Assembly (NCBI RefSeq): GCF_045348435.1
Contig: NZ_CP157484.1
Location: 3,782,001-3,846,000 of the forward strand
Direction: 5' to 3'
From: Alsobacter sp045348435
Lineage (GTDB): Bacteria; Pseudomonadota; Alphaproteobacteria; Rhizobiales; Beijerinckiaceae
DNA: 64,000 bases
In this document: in pieces, positions 56,567 through 64,000 of the stretch
How the letters are laid out: every line of letters starts with the position of its first letter
Position numbering within the stretch: the first letter of the stretch is position 1
The notes under the pieces: model-generated
What the model was told of the DNA's origin: nothing
Database searches by the model: none
What the model saw: only the letters and a program-made list of their open reading frames with translations
Program-made: the position numbers and the translations under genes

Positions 56567-58378
56567 GGGAGCGGCGGCGGGCGCGTCGCGCTTCAGCAGC
56601 GCGGCGAGGCTGTCCCGGCGGCGCTGCGCCAAGGCGCGGAGCCGCGCCTCTTCTTCCGGCCAGCCCGCATGGGCGGCGACCGCCATCTCGGCCGCGCCCA
56701 GGTGGAAGGCCGCGTAGCAGGGCGCCAGGAAGGCGACGAACTCCGGATCGACCGGCCGGCCCGCCGCCGAGCCCGTGCGCTCGATCAGCCGGGCGAGGGC
56801 CGGAGCGTCGAGGCCGAACTCCACCGCCGCGCCGGCCACGTCCCACGCCACGTCCTGCGGGCCGACGAGGTCGTGCGAGAAGGCGTGGTCGAGCGCATCC
56901 GTCTTCAGGATGGTCCCGTCGGGCGCGACGAGCCATTCCGGCGCCATCAGCCGGTTGTCGGTGATCACCGGAACGACGCGACGCTGCAGCATCACGGCGC
57001 GGTCGCGGTATGGCGCCGTGGCGCCGTGCGCCTCGGGGCCGAAGGCCTCGGCGGCGTTGACGGCGAGCATGTGGGCGAGATCGGCCAGCGACGCCCCGAG
57101 CGGGACCGCTCCGCCGGAGGGATCGGCCGGAAAGGCCCGCGCCCGAAAGCCGAGATAGTCGGCGAGCCTGTCCCGGAAGCGCGCGCCGCGCAGCGCCTCG
57201 TCCGGCGCGGGCCGCGCGTCGTCGCGCCAGCGCTCGACCAGAAAGCCGTGGCGCCAGCCGGCCGGGGCGGGGGTGAAGCCGGCCTCGGCCAGGCGCTCGG
57301 CCCGGCCCAGCGCCGCGGCGCCGATCCGGTCGAGGCCGCTGAACTTCACCAGCCAGCGCCGGCCGCCGGCGGACGCCAGAAATTTCAGCCGCTCCTGCCC
57401 GGCGTTGACGGCGGGCCAGCCCTCTTCGGAGGAACCGCGCTGGACCGTGCGCCAGCCGCCGCCCGAGATTTCCCGCAGCGGCCCGTCGAGCGGCCCGACC
57501 ACGCTCTCGACCCAGCCCTGCAGCCCGCGCCGCGGCGCGTCCGCGCGCAGGACGAGGGTGTCGAAGGGGATGTGCAGCCGCCGCAGGCGCCGCCACTGCG
57601 CGCGGCGCCGCGGATCGGCCTGCGGGCCGGGCTCGCCCGCATGGCTGGGCAGGAGCGCGATGCGCTCCGGGGCCGCGCCGCGGTCGCGCAGCCAGTCCGC
57701 CACGCAGCCGAACGAGCTGCCCGAGAGGCCCGGCCCCTCGTCCGCGATGGCGAAGCAGGCGTCGGCCGGCGCGGCGCGCAGGCGCGGCCCGGGCGATACC
57801 CCGCGCCGGAAGGGGTCGCCGCCCGGCCGGACCGTGTGCACCGTGGCCGCGCCCTCCCCGGCCGCCTCGGCGCCAGCCGCCGCGGCGCCGGCCGCCGCCA
57901 TGGCGGCGAGCCCGGTCCCGATGCTGCGCAGGCCGATGACATGCAACGGCTCGCGCCCGGCGAGCGCCCGCGCGGCGACCCCGTAGCCCTCCGGATAGAG
58001 CGCATAGAACGCATAGCCTTCCGGGCGCTTGCAGCGCAGCGGCCCTGCCGGCGCCCCGGCCGGCAGATCGGACCAGTCCTGCGGCGGCGGCCGGGTGTCG
58101 AACCCGCTCTCCCAGGAGGCCAGCAGCGCGCGCGCCATGTCCCGCAAGGCGTCCATGACGAGCAGGGAGGCCGGGCCGGGCTCGTCCGCGCCGGCCGCCT
58201 CGGCCTCGGCGTCGGCCAGCCCCTGCGCCAGCTCGCCCGCCGCGATGAAGGTCTGCGCGAGCCCGGCATGGCGCGAGAGCGGCTCGGCCTCGCCGCAGGC
58301 CCGGCGCCAGGCGAGCCGGACCTCCGACCATTCGGCGACGGGGTCCGCCACCCTGACCGCATCGCCATAGACCAGCAC
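56552..58378 (-). CDS. Large two-domain protein: phosphoribosyltransferase-like and kinase-like, function unknown
   Basis: A 608-residue protein I cannot assign. Residues ~125-275 look PRTase-like: a parallel-strand segment PLHVIGLRSIGTGLAAMAAA (~144-163) and ACFAIADEGPGLSGSSFGCV (~207-226), which sits where a PRPP-loop is expected. Residues ~340-590 resemble an aminoglycoside-phosphotransferase/protein-kinase fold: RRWLVKFSGLDRIGAAALGR (candidate ATP Lys ~345), GFLVERW, DNRLMAPEWLV and ILKTDALDHAFSHDLVGPQD. GTG 58378 is chosen for its GGAGAGG site; an ATG at 58420 is upstream. The stop lies inside repeat B. Composition is very GC- and Ala-rich. Confidence 0.7.
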   Translation of the reverse strand: MLVYGDAVRVADPVAEWSEVRLAWRRACGEAEPLSRHAGLAQTFIAAGELAQGLADAEAEAAGADEPGPASLLVMDALRDMARALLASWESGFDTRPPPQDWSDLPAGAPAGPLRCKRPEGYAFYALYPEGYGVAARALAGREPLHVIGLRSIGTGLAAMAAAGAAAAGAEAAGEGAATVHTVRPGGDPFRRGVSPGPRLRAAPADACFAIADEGPGLSGSSFGCVADWLRDRGAAPERIALLPSHAGEPGPQADPRRRAQWRRLRRLHIPFDTLVLRADAPRRGLQGWVESVVGPLDGPLREISGGGWRTVQRGSSEEGWPAVNAGQERLKFLASAGGRRWLVKFSGLDRIGAAALGRAERLAEAGFTPAPAGWRHGFLVERWRDDARPAPDEALRGARFRDRLADYLGFRARAFPADPSGGAVPLGASLADLAHMLAVNAAEAFGPEAHGATAPYRDRAVMLQRRVVPVITDNRLMAPEWLVAPDGTILKTDALDHAFSHDLVGPQDVAWDVAGAAVEFGLDAPALARLIERTGSAAGRPVDPEFVAFLAPCYAAFHLGAAEMAVAAHAGWPEEEARLRALAQRRRDSLAALLKRDAPAAAPAPSS

Positions 58379-58472
58379 GCGTCCTCTCCGCCGCGGCCCG
58401 CGCCGCGCCCGACAACGCATGAAGGCCGGAGCGGTTACGCCCCGGCCTTCATGTCTGCGCCCTGCGGGAAGC

Positions 58473-58495
58473 GCGGGCCCGAAGGCCCGCGGTCC
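58473..58495. repeat. Palindromic repeat family C, single arm
   Basis: GCGGGCCCGAAGGCCCGCGG followed by TCC matches the right arm of the copy at 41974 with GC-enriching changes (A to G, T to C), keeping the self-pairing GCGGGCC/GGCCCGC. It lies 9 bases past the ilvE stop codon and can act as its terminator. Confidence 0.7.
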
Positions 58496-58504
58496 GGTTC
58501 GGCC

Positions 58505-59392
58505 TCAGGCGGCCTTGGCTTTGGGCTGCACCTCGGCAGCGTAGTCCTCCACCATGGCGCGGCTGAGGGCGCCGGGCGTGTAGCGGTGGGGGCCCACCTC
58601 GGAGACGGGCGTCACCTCCGCGCCCGTGCCGCAGATGAAGCACTCGTCGAAGGAGGGGAGCTCCTCCGGCATGATCCGGCGCTCCACCACCTCGATCCCG
58701 CGCCGCTTGGCGAGGTCGATGACGGTGCGGCGGGTGATGCCGTCCAGGAAGCAGTCGGCGATTGGGGTGTGCAGCGCGCCGTCCTTGGCGAAGAACACGT
58801 TGGCCCCGGTGCATTCGGCGACCCGGCCCTGCCAGTCCAGCATGAGCGCGTCGGCGTAGCCCTTCTTCTCCGCCCGATGCTTGGAGATGGTGCAGATCAT
58901 GTAGAGGCCCGCCGCCTTGGAGTGGCACGGCGCGGTCATCGGGTCGGGGCGGCGATATTCGGCGATGTCGAGGCGGATGCCCTTCATCTTCTGCGCGAGA
59001 TCGAACATCGAGGGCCAGTCCCAGACCGCGACGGCCACGTTGATGGTCGAGTTCTGCGCCGCGACGGCCATCATCTCGCTGCCGCGCCACGCCACCGGGC
59101 GCACATAGCAGTTCTGGAAGCCGTTCTTGGCCACGACCTGCGCCTTGACGGCGTCGAGCTCGGCCACCGAATACGGGATCGTGAAGTCCAGGATCTCGGC
59201 CGACTTGTGGAAGCGCTCGGAATGCTCGGTCGACTTGAAGATCCGGCCGCCATAGGCCCGCTCGCCCTCGAACACGCAGGACGCGTAGTGCAGGCCGTGC
59301 GAGAGTACGTGCAGCTTGGCGTCCGCCCAGGGCACGAACTGGCCGTTGAACCAGATGACGCCTTCGCGCTGATCGAACGGGATGACGGACAT
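58505..59392 (-). CDS. ilvE: Branched-chain amino acid aminotransferase IlvE
   Basis: A 295-residue fold-type IV PLP enzyme that interconverts Val, Leu and Ile with their keto acids. It opens with VIWFNGQFVPWADAKLHVLS, typical of the family. The PLP lysine is in KKGYADALMLDWQG (~165), and the family motif VAECTGANVFFAKDGALHTP is at ~178-197. LDGITRRTVIDLAKRRGIEV and the C-terminal FICGTGAEVTPVSEVG (cofactor phosphate site) complete it. ATG 59392 fits. It diverges from the MarR-type regulator, whose promoter overlaps its own. Confidence 0.95.
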   Translation of the reverse strand: MSVIPFDQREGVIWFNGQFVPWADAKLHVLSHGLHYASCVFEGERAYGGRIFKSTEHSERFHKSAEILDFTIPYSVAELDAVKAQVVAKNGFQNCYVRPVAWRGSEMMAVAAQNSTINVAVAVWDWPSMFDLAQKMKGIRLDIAEYRRPDPMTAPCHSKAAGLYMICTISKHRAEKKGYADALMLDWQGRVAECTGANVFFAKDGALHTPIADCFLDGITRRTVIDLAKRRGIEVVERRIMPEELPSFDECFICGTGAEVTPVSEVGPHRYTPGALSRAMVEDYAAEVQPKAKAA

Positions 59393-59491
59393 GGATGTTC
59401 TCCTTGGGAAGCACGGCCCTGGATGATCGCGGTCCGGTCAGGAACGCTCGTCGGAGCGCCTCCTGCGGTTCTTTCCTTTCGCCGCGAGGGC

Positions 59492-59524
59492 TTGACGAGT
59501 AACAATCAAGCTGGGATATGTCAA
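59492..59524. promoter_or_regulatory. Overlapping divergent promoters of ilvE and the MarR gene
   Basis: Plus strand: TTGACG (59492-59497), 17 bases, GATATG (59515-59520). Minus strand: TTGACA (59524-59519), 17 bases, TACTCG (59501-59496). The two candidates occupy the same 33 bases, so the two polymerases would exclude each other. The -10 boxes are imperfect. Confidence 0.4.
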
Positions 59525-59561
59525 CATCACTGACGTAATCAGCCCGGGGCGCCCCCACGCG

Positions 59562-60086
59562 ATGCAGACAGCCCTCGAAACGCGCAGCCAGGCCGGGACG
59601 GATCATACTCCCGATCGGCCCCTGTATGACCTGATCGAGCTCCTGTTTTTCGCCTATCGCGATTTCGTCGGCGATCCCGACCGCACGCTGGAGCAGTACG
59701 GCTTCGGCCGCGCGCATCACCGCGTGCTGCATTTCGTCGACCGCAATCCCGGCCTCACCATCGCGGCGCTGCTGGACATCCTGAAGATCACCAAGCAGAG
59801 CCTCAACCGCGTGCTCAAGGAGCTGCTCGAGAAGGGCTATGTCGAGCAGCGCGCCGGCAAGTCCGACCGGCGCCAGCGGCTGCTCTTCCCCACCCCGCGC
59901 GGACGCGCGCTGGCGCTCGACCTCGCCCGCATGCAGACGCGGCGCATCGCCCGCGCTCTGGAGGAGAGCGGTCCGGGCTCGGACGCCGCCGCGCGGCGCT
60001 TCCTCGCCGCCATGGTGGAGCCGGCCGAGCGCCCCACGGTGGCGCGCCTCGCCCATGACGACGCGGAACTCGGGGGCCCGTCGTGA
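59562..60086 (+). CDS. MarR family regulator, PetP-like
   Basis: A 174-residue MarR-type DNA-binding protein. The winged helix (~45-110) reads YGFGRAHHRVLHFVDRNPGL, TIAALLDILKITKQSLNRVL and the wing YVEQRAGKSDRRQRLLFPTP. In Rhodobacter, petP (MarR-like) with petR (response regulator) is needed for cytochrome bc1 and photosynthetic growth, and the same pairing next to ilvE recurs in alphaproteobacteria. Its stop overlaps the next start (GTGA), so it is coupled to the response regulator. Confidence 0.9.
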   Translation: MQTALETRSQAGTDHTPDRPLYDLIELLFFAYRDFVGDPDRTLEQYGFGRAHHRVLHFVDRNPGLTIAALLDILKITKQSLNRVLKELLEKGYVEQRAGKSDRRQRLLFPTPRGRALALDLARMQTRRIARALEESGPGSDAAARRFLAAMVEPAERPTVARLAHDDAELGGPS

Positions 60087-60805
60087 ACGCCTCGCGGCCC
60101 GCCGCGGCCCCGCCGGACGACGCCCCCCACATCCTCGTCGTGGACGACGACCGGCGCCTGCGCGATCTCCTGGGCCGCTTCCTCTCCGAGCACGGCTATC
60201 GCGTCACGACGGCGCAGGATTCGGCCGAGGCGCGGGCGCGCATCGCCAATTTCCTGTTCGACGGCTATGTGCTGGACGTGATGATGCCGGGCGAGAACGG
60301 CTTCGAGCTCGCCCGCTGGGTGCGCGAGACGTCCTCCACGCCGATCCTGATGCTGACCGCGCGCGCCGACGCCAAGGACCGGGTCAAGGGCCTCGAGATC
60401 GGGGCGGACGATTACCTGCCCAAGCCCTTCGAGCCGCGCGAGCTGCTGCTGCGGCTGAAGAACATCATCCGGCGCACGACGCCCGCGGCCGCCCCGACCC
60501 CGGGCGCGTCCCAGGAGGTGGTGCGGTTCGGCCCGTTCACCTTCCGGCTGGACCGCGGCGAATTGCGCCAGGGCGACGAGATCGTCCGCATCACCGACCG
60601 CGAACGCGAGATGCTGACCGTGCTGGCCTCGCGCCCCGGCGACACCGTGCCCCGCGAGGACCTCGCCGGCTCGGGAGAAGTCTCCAACGAGCGCACCGTG
60701 GACGTGCAGATCAACCGGTTGAGGCGTAAGATCGAGGCGGATCCGGCCAACCCGCTGCTGCTGCAGACGGTGCGCGGCATGGGCTACCGGCTTTTCCTGG
60801 ATTGA
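60083..60805 (+). CDS. OmpR family response regulator, PetR-like
   Basis: A 240-residue regulator. The receiver domain (~14-130) has the acidic pair at ILVVDDDRRLRDLLGRFLSE, phosphoacceptor Asp65 in GYVLDVMMPGENG and Lys in ADDYLPKPFEPRELLLRLKN. The C-terminal winged helix (~145-238) has ITDREREMLTVLASRPGDTV and NERTVDVQINRLRRKIEADP. The start is GTG 60083, overlapping the MarR stop. It is the likely partner of the histidine kinase that follows after 10 bases. Confidence 0.94.
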   Translation: MNASRPAAAPPDDAPHILVVDDDRRLRDLLGRFLSEHGYRVTTAQDSAEARARIANFLFDGYVLDVMMPGENGFELARWVRETSSTPILMLTARADAKDRVKGLEIGADDYLPKPFEPRELLLRLKNIIRRTTPAAAPTPGASQEVVRFGPFTFRLDRGELRQGDEIVRITDREREMLTVLASRPGDTVPREDLAGSGEVSNERTVDVQINRLRRKIEADPANPLLLQTVRGMGYRLFLD

Positions 60806-60815
60806 GCCCTCGCGC

Positions 60816-62198
60816 GTGAAACTCGGCAGCGGACTCCAGACCAGCACTGTCCTGCGGCCGCCCGTGGCGGCCTACCACCGGCTGAGCCGCTGGTTCGGCA
60901 AGCGGATGCCCAAGGGGCTGTTCGCCCGGGCGCTGATCATCATCATCGCCCCCATGGTGATCCTGCAGTCGGTGCTGGCCTACGCCTTCATGGAGCGCCA
61001 CTGGCAGACGGTGACGCGGCGGCTGTCGGCGGCGGTGACGCAGGACATCGCCGCCATCATCGACATGGCCGAGAGCTACCCGCAGGACAAGGACTACGAG
61101 ACGCTGAGCCGCATCGCCAGCGACCGCCTGGGCCTCGACGTGGAGATGCTGCCGCCCGGCCCCCTGCCCCCGCCGGCGCCCAAGCCGTTCTTCTCGATCC
61201 TGGACAGCACGCTCTCGCGCGAGATCCGCACGCAGATCGGCCGGCCCTACTGGATCGACACGGTGGGGCGCTCCAACATCATCGAGGTGCGGGTCCAGCT
61301 CGACAGCGGCGTGCTGCGGGTTCTGACGCGCCGCTCGCAGGCCTATGCGTCCAACTCGCACATCTTCCTGATGTGGATGCTGGGCACCTCGATGGTGCTG
61401 CTCAGCATCGCGGTGCTGTTCCTGCGCAACCAGATCCGCCCCATCCTCAAGCTCGCGGCCGCGGCCGAGAGCTTCGGCAAGGGCCGCGACATCGAGTTCC
61501 GGCCGCGCGGCGCCCGCGAGGTCCGGCAGGCCGGCCACGCCTTCATCGAGATGCGCAGGCGCATCGAGCGCGCCTTCGAGCAGCGCACCGCCATGCTGAA
61601 CGGCGTCAGCCACGACCTGCGCACCATCCTGACCCGGTTCAAGCTGTCGCTGGCCCTCATGGACGAGGACACGCCCGAGCTGGAGCCGCTGAAGAAGGAC
61701 GTCGACGAGATGAGCCGCATGCTGGAGGCCTACCTGGCCTTCGCGCGCGGCGACGCCGGCGAGCATTCGGCCGCCACCGACATGGGCGCGCTCCTGGAGG
61801 ACCTGAAGACCGACGCCGAGCGCCAGGGCCACGCCACGCAGGTGTCGATCAGCGGCGACCCGGTCGCCACCGTGCGCCCCGACGCGTTCAAGCGCTGCCT
61901 GGCCAATCTGGTGAACAACGCCGTCCGCCACGGCGACCGCATCGCCATCTCGGCCGCCCGCGACCCGCGCTGGCTCACCATCACGGTCGACGACGACGGC
62001 CCCGGCGTGCCGGCCGACCAGCGCGAGGAGGTGTTCAAACCCTTCGTGCGCCTCGACGAGGCCCGCAACGTCGACGAGGGCGGCACCGGCCTCGGCCTGG
62101 CCATCGCCCGCGACATCGCCCGCTCGCATGGCGGCGACGTGACGCTGGGCGAGAGCCCGCTCGGCGGCCTGCGGGCGATGGTGCGGGTGCCGGTTTGA
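60816..62198 (+). CDS. EnvZ-type sensor histidine kinase
   Basis: A 460-residue inner-membrane kinase. The first membrane span is ~37-58 (LIIIIAPMVILQSVLAYAFM), a short periplasmic sensor follows (~60-185), and the second span is ~186-206 (LMWMLGTSMVLLSIAVLFLR). The HAMP segment and the phospho-acceptor in MLNGVSHDLRTILTRFKLSL (His ~269) come next. The N box is CLANLVNNAVRHGD, and ATP-lid motifs VDDDGPGVP and GTGLGLAIARDIARSHGGDV end it. GTG 60816 follows the response regulator closely, so they form a phosphorelay pair. Confidence 0.94.
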   Translation: MKLGSGLQTSTVLRPPVAAYHRLSRWFGKRMPKGLFARALIIIIAPMVILQSVLAYAFMERHWQTVTRRLSAAVTQDIAAIIDMAESYPQDKDYETLSRIASDRLGLDVEMLPPGPLPPPAPKPFFSILDSTLSREIRTQIGRPYWIDTVGRSNIIEVRVQLDSGVLRVLTRRSQAYASNSHIFLMWMLGTSMVLLSIAVLFLRNQIRPILKLAAAAESFGKGRDIEFRPRGAREVRQAGHAFIEMRRRIERAFEQRTAMLNGVSHDLRTILTRFKLSLALMDEDTPELEPLKKDVDEMSRMLEAYLAFARGDAGEHSAATDMGALLEDLKTDAERQGHATQVSISGDPVATVRPDAFKRCLANLVNNAVRHGDRIAISAARDPRWLTITVDDDGPGVPADQREEVFKPFVRLDEARNVDEGGTGLGLAIARDIARSHGGDVTLGESPLGGLRAMVRVPV

Positions 62199-63095
62199 GC
62201 ATCGCCGACGACGTTTCGCGAGCGGACGCCAGGCCCGCGATGCTGGCGTCGCTTGTCGGCGGCGCGCTTCTCATCGCGCTTGCGCCGATCCTCGTGCGGA
62301 TGAGCGATGTCGACCCCGTCGCGAGCGGGCTCTATCGCGTCCTGACAGCCGCCCCGCTCCTGTGGGTGCTCGTCGCCATGTCCCCCCGGGCCGAGGCCGC
62401 CGTTCCGGCGAAAGGGCGCGACATCCTGCTGCTGTCAGCCTCCGGACTGTTGCTGGCGATGGATCTGGGCCTTTGGCACATCTCCGTCGACATGACCTCC
62501 GTGGCGAACGCCACCGCGTTCAACAACTGCTCGCCGATCTTCGTGGCGGTCGCCCTGGCGATGATGGGGCAGGCGCCGGGCCGGCCTCTCCTTCTGGCGC
62601 TGGCCGTGACGACCGCCGGCATGACGCTCATGAGCGCAGGGCGCTTCTCCCTGTCGTCCCACCATGTCGCCGGCGATCTGATCGCGGTGTCGACCGGAGC
62701 CTTCTACGGAGGCTACATCCTGCTGATGGGGCGCTTGGCGCCTGCGGCTTTCGACGGCCGTCTGCATGGCCGTCAGCACCACCGCCGCGATTCCGGCGCT
62801 TTTCGTCTTCGCGCTCCTGCGTGAGGGCCCGCTGTTGCCCGCCACGGCCCGGGGATGGCTCGTGGTCGTGGCCCTGGGGGTGGTGTGCCATGTCGCCGGC
62901 CAAGGCCTCATCGCGCGGTCCCTGGCGGCGCTGCCCGCAACCTTCTCGTCCATGGTCCTCCTGGTGCAGCCTGTCGCCGCCGCGCTGCTGGCCTGGCTCT
63001 TCTTCGCCGAAGCCCTGACGCTGCTTCAGGCGGTCGGAATGCTGACGGTCCTGAGCGGCATCGTCCTCGCCCGGCGGGCGATCGGCGAGGCGTGA
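62195..63095 (+). pseudogene. EamA/DMT family transporter with a +1 frameshift
   Basis: Together the two frames encode a normal ~300-residue, ten-helix EamA transporter. Frame 1 (62195-~62749) carries AMLASLVGGALLIALAPILV, SDVDPVASGLYRVLTAAPLL and NATAFNNCSPIFVAVALAMM. Frame 2 (~62752-63095) carries AVSTTAAIPALFVFALLREG and ATFSSMVLLVQPVAAALLAW. Removing one T from TTT at 62749-62751 joins them as RLAPAASTAVCMAVSTTA, the expected family pattern. So this is either a genuine frameshift or a homopolymer sequencing error. The start TTG 62195 overlaps the kinase stop; ATG 62240 is an alternative. Confidence 0.85.
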
Positions 63096-63099
63096 GAGC

Positions 63100-63567
63100 T
63101 CACCACCGGTCGGCGGCGGCGTCGTCGGCGGCCTTGGCTTCCACCCAGTCGCCCTGCGAGCCGTCGGCGTGGTGCTCCTTCTTCCAGAAGGGCGCGCGGG
63201 TCTTCAGGTAGTCCATCAGAAACTCGGCGGCCTCGAAGGCCGCGGTGCGGTGCGCGGCGGCCGTGACGACGAGGACGATCGGCTCGCCCGGCGCGATGCG
63301 CCCGTGGCGGTGGATCGCGGCGACGCCCTGCAGCGGCCAGCGCGCCAGGGCCGCCTCGACCACGCGGGCGATCTCCTCCTCGGCCATGCCGGGATAATGC
63401 TCGAGCTCCAGCGCGGCGAGTTTGCCGCCCTCGGCGCGGCACAGTCCTGAAAACGTCACCACGGCGCCGATGTCGGTCCGCCCCGCCGCGATCCGGTCGA
63501 TCTCGGCCGCGGCGTCGAACGGCTCGGCCTGGATCCTCACCGTGACCGGCACCGAAGGCGCGCCCAT
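63100..63567 (-). CDS. moaE: Molybdopterin synthase catalytic subunit MoaE
   Basis: A 155-residue subunit that turns precursor Z into molybdopterin with sulfur from MoaD. Family motifs are DIGAVVTFSGLCRAEGGKLA (~32-51), LELEHYPGMAEEEIARVVEA (~54-73), VAAIHRHGRIAPGEPIVLVV (~83-102) and DYLKTRAPFWKKEHH (~123-137) with the active-site lysines. Length is normal. It starts one base after the moaD stop; the three-gene order pgsA-moaD-moaE is conserved in Hyphomicrobiales. Confidence 0.96.
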   Translation of the reverse strand: MGAPSVPVTVRIQAEPFDAAAEIDRIAAGRTDIGAVVTFSGLCRAEGGKLAALELEHYPGMAEEEIARVVEAALARWPLQGVAAIHRHGRIAPGEPIVLVVTAAAHRTAAFEAAEFLMDYLKTRAPFWKKEHHADGSQGDWVEAKAADDAAADRW

Positions 63568-63568
63568 C

Positions 63569-63820
63569 TCAGCCGCCCGTCATGGGAGGAAAGAACGCGA
63601 TCTCCTGCGCGCCGGCGAGCTCCGCCGTCGGCTTGACGTGGCGCCGGTCGATGGCGGCGCGCACCACGCTGGGGTTCTCGAAGGCGTGGGCGTATTCCTC
63701 GCCCCGTCCCGCCAGCCAGCCGGCGAGATCGGCCACGGTGCGGACCTCGGCGGGAAGATCGAGCGTCTCCTCGGCCTTGCCGATTCGCTCCCGGACCCAG
63801 GCGAAATACACGATCTTCAT
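63569..63820 (-). CDS. moaD: Molybdopterin synthase sulfur carrier subunit MoaD
   Basis: An 83-residue ubiquitin-like sulfur carrier. It starts MKIVYFAWVRERIGKAEETL, has the beta-grasp core and ends with the required Gly-Gly (EIAFFPPMTGG), the site of thiocarboxylation by MoeB. ATG 63820 is chosen because the 20 in-frame residues upstream overlap pgsA and are not family-like. It lies 10 bases after pgsA and 1 base before moaE. Confidence 0.95.
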   Translation of the reverse strand: MKIVYFAWVRERIGKAEETLDLPAEVRTVADLAGWLAGRGEEYAHAFENPSVVRAAIDRRHVKPTAELAGAQEIAFFPPMTGG

Positions 63821-63830
63821 CGCCCGTCCC

Positions 63831-64000
63831 TCACGCGCCATGGTCCACGATGTGGTGGATGCCGGCGCGGAAATAGTCATAGCCGGTGTAGAGCGTCAGG
63901 ATCGCCGAGATCCACAGCAGCCCGAGCCCGATCTTCACCGTGCCGGGCAGCACGTGCTCCCCCGCCGGCCCGGCCAGCAGGAACCCGATCGCGATCAATT
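63831..64000 (-). CDS. pgsA: CDP-diacylglycerol-glycerol-3-phosphate 3-phosphatidyltransferase PgsA, C-terminal part
   Basis: Only the last ~55 codons are visible; the gene continues past the right edge. The protein end reads IGLGLLWISAILTLYTGYDY then FRAGIHHIVDHGA, the typical PgsA C-terminus with its last membrane helix. PgsA makes phosphatidylglycerol phosphate in the inner membrane. The catalytic CDP-alcohol phosphotransferase motif lies outside the window. Identification rests on this tail and on the moaD-moaE neighbours. Confidence 0.85.
   Translation of the reverse strand, partial: LIAIGFLLAGPAGEHVLPGTVKIGLGLLWISAILTLYTGYDYFRAGIHHIVDHGA

Overview
This is a GC-rich chromosomal segment from an alphaproteobacterium, most likely of the order Hyphomicrobiales (Rhizobiales). 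The evidence is the gene order (rpoD-dnaG-yqeY-carA, carB-greA, lgt-midA-pgeF, a petP/petR-type regulator pair next to ilvE, pgsA-moaD-moaE), Omp25/31-type outer-membrane barrels, and proteins resembling those of this order. Genus cannot be told from the sequence alone. I see no rRNA, tRNA, CRISPR array, prophage or intact insertion sequence. Most of the window is ordinary core chromosome.

Layout. 1-8150: sigma-70 (partial), primase, YqeY-like protein, carA, a W/P-rich orphan, a cytochrome c, a methyltransferase and a GtrA membrane protein. 8224-13330: carB, greA, a Tat-exported protein and a DUF2852 membrane protein behind a clear palindrome. 13360-19964: lactate permease, extensin-like lipoprotein, SemiSWEET, DUF486 protein, aspartate aminotransferase and an orphan Bug-type binding protein. 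20171-26261: LysR regulator, thioredoxin reductase, ELM1-like protein, Lrp and TetR regulators, and an amidase. 26262-27421 is the most open stretch. It holds hairpins, a 27-residue membrane mini-protein with a strong Shine-Dalgarno sequence, a short tandem repeat and a leftward consensus-like promoter, but no conventional gene. 27422-36823: a small secreted protein, a DUF1501/DUF1800 pair, uvrB, PilZ and DUF427 proteins, a secreted RNase T2 and a MarR-like regulator.

36864-45372 is the most accessory-looking part. A TRAP transporter (dctQ-dctM-dctP) lies between two copies of a ~110-bp palindromic repeat and diverges from a fused 5-oxoprolinase/hydantoinase gene. That gene carries a palindromic element inside its reading frame. 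It converges on a VapBC toxin-antitoxin pair, followed by a DJ-1/PfpI protein. 45407-53536: rlmJ, a cold-shock protein, two outer-membrane barrels, a glycosyltransferase coupled to a short-chain dehydrogenase, a TetR regulator, proC, a YbjN protein and UbiK. 53727-64000: lgt-midA-pgeF, a large two-domain protein of unknown function, ilvE, a MarR/response regulator/histidine kinase operon, a frameshifted DMT transporter, and moaE-moaD-pgsA (partial).

Three families of short palindromic repeats are scattered through the window: A (GTCATCCCCGG-type, 2 copies), B (CTTCGAGACG...CTCAGGATGAGG-type, 3 copies) and C (GGACCGCGAGCC-type, 3 sites). One family C copy lies in-frame inside a gene, and one family B copy supplies the stop codon of another. 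No large new defence or biosynthetic system is evident. The best leads are the in-frame family C insertion, the mini-protein/structured region at 26.3-27.4 kb, and the unassigned PRTase-like/kinase-like protein at 56.5-58.4 kb.
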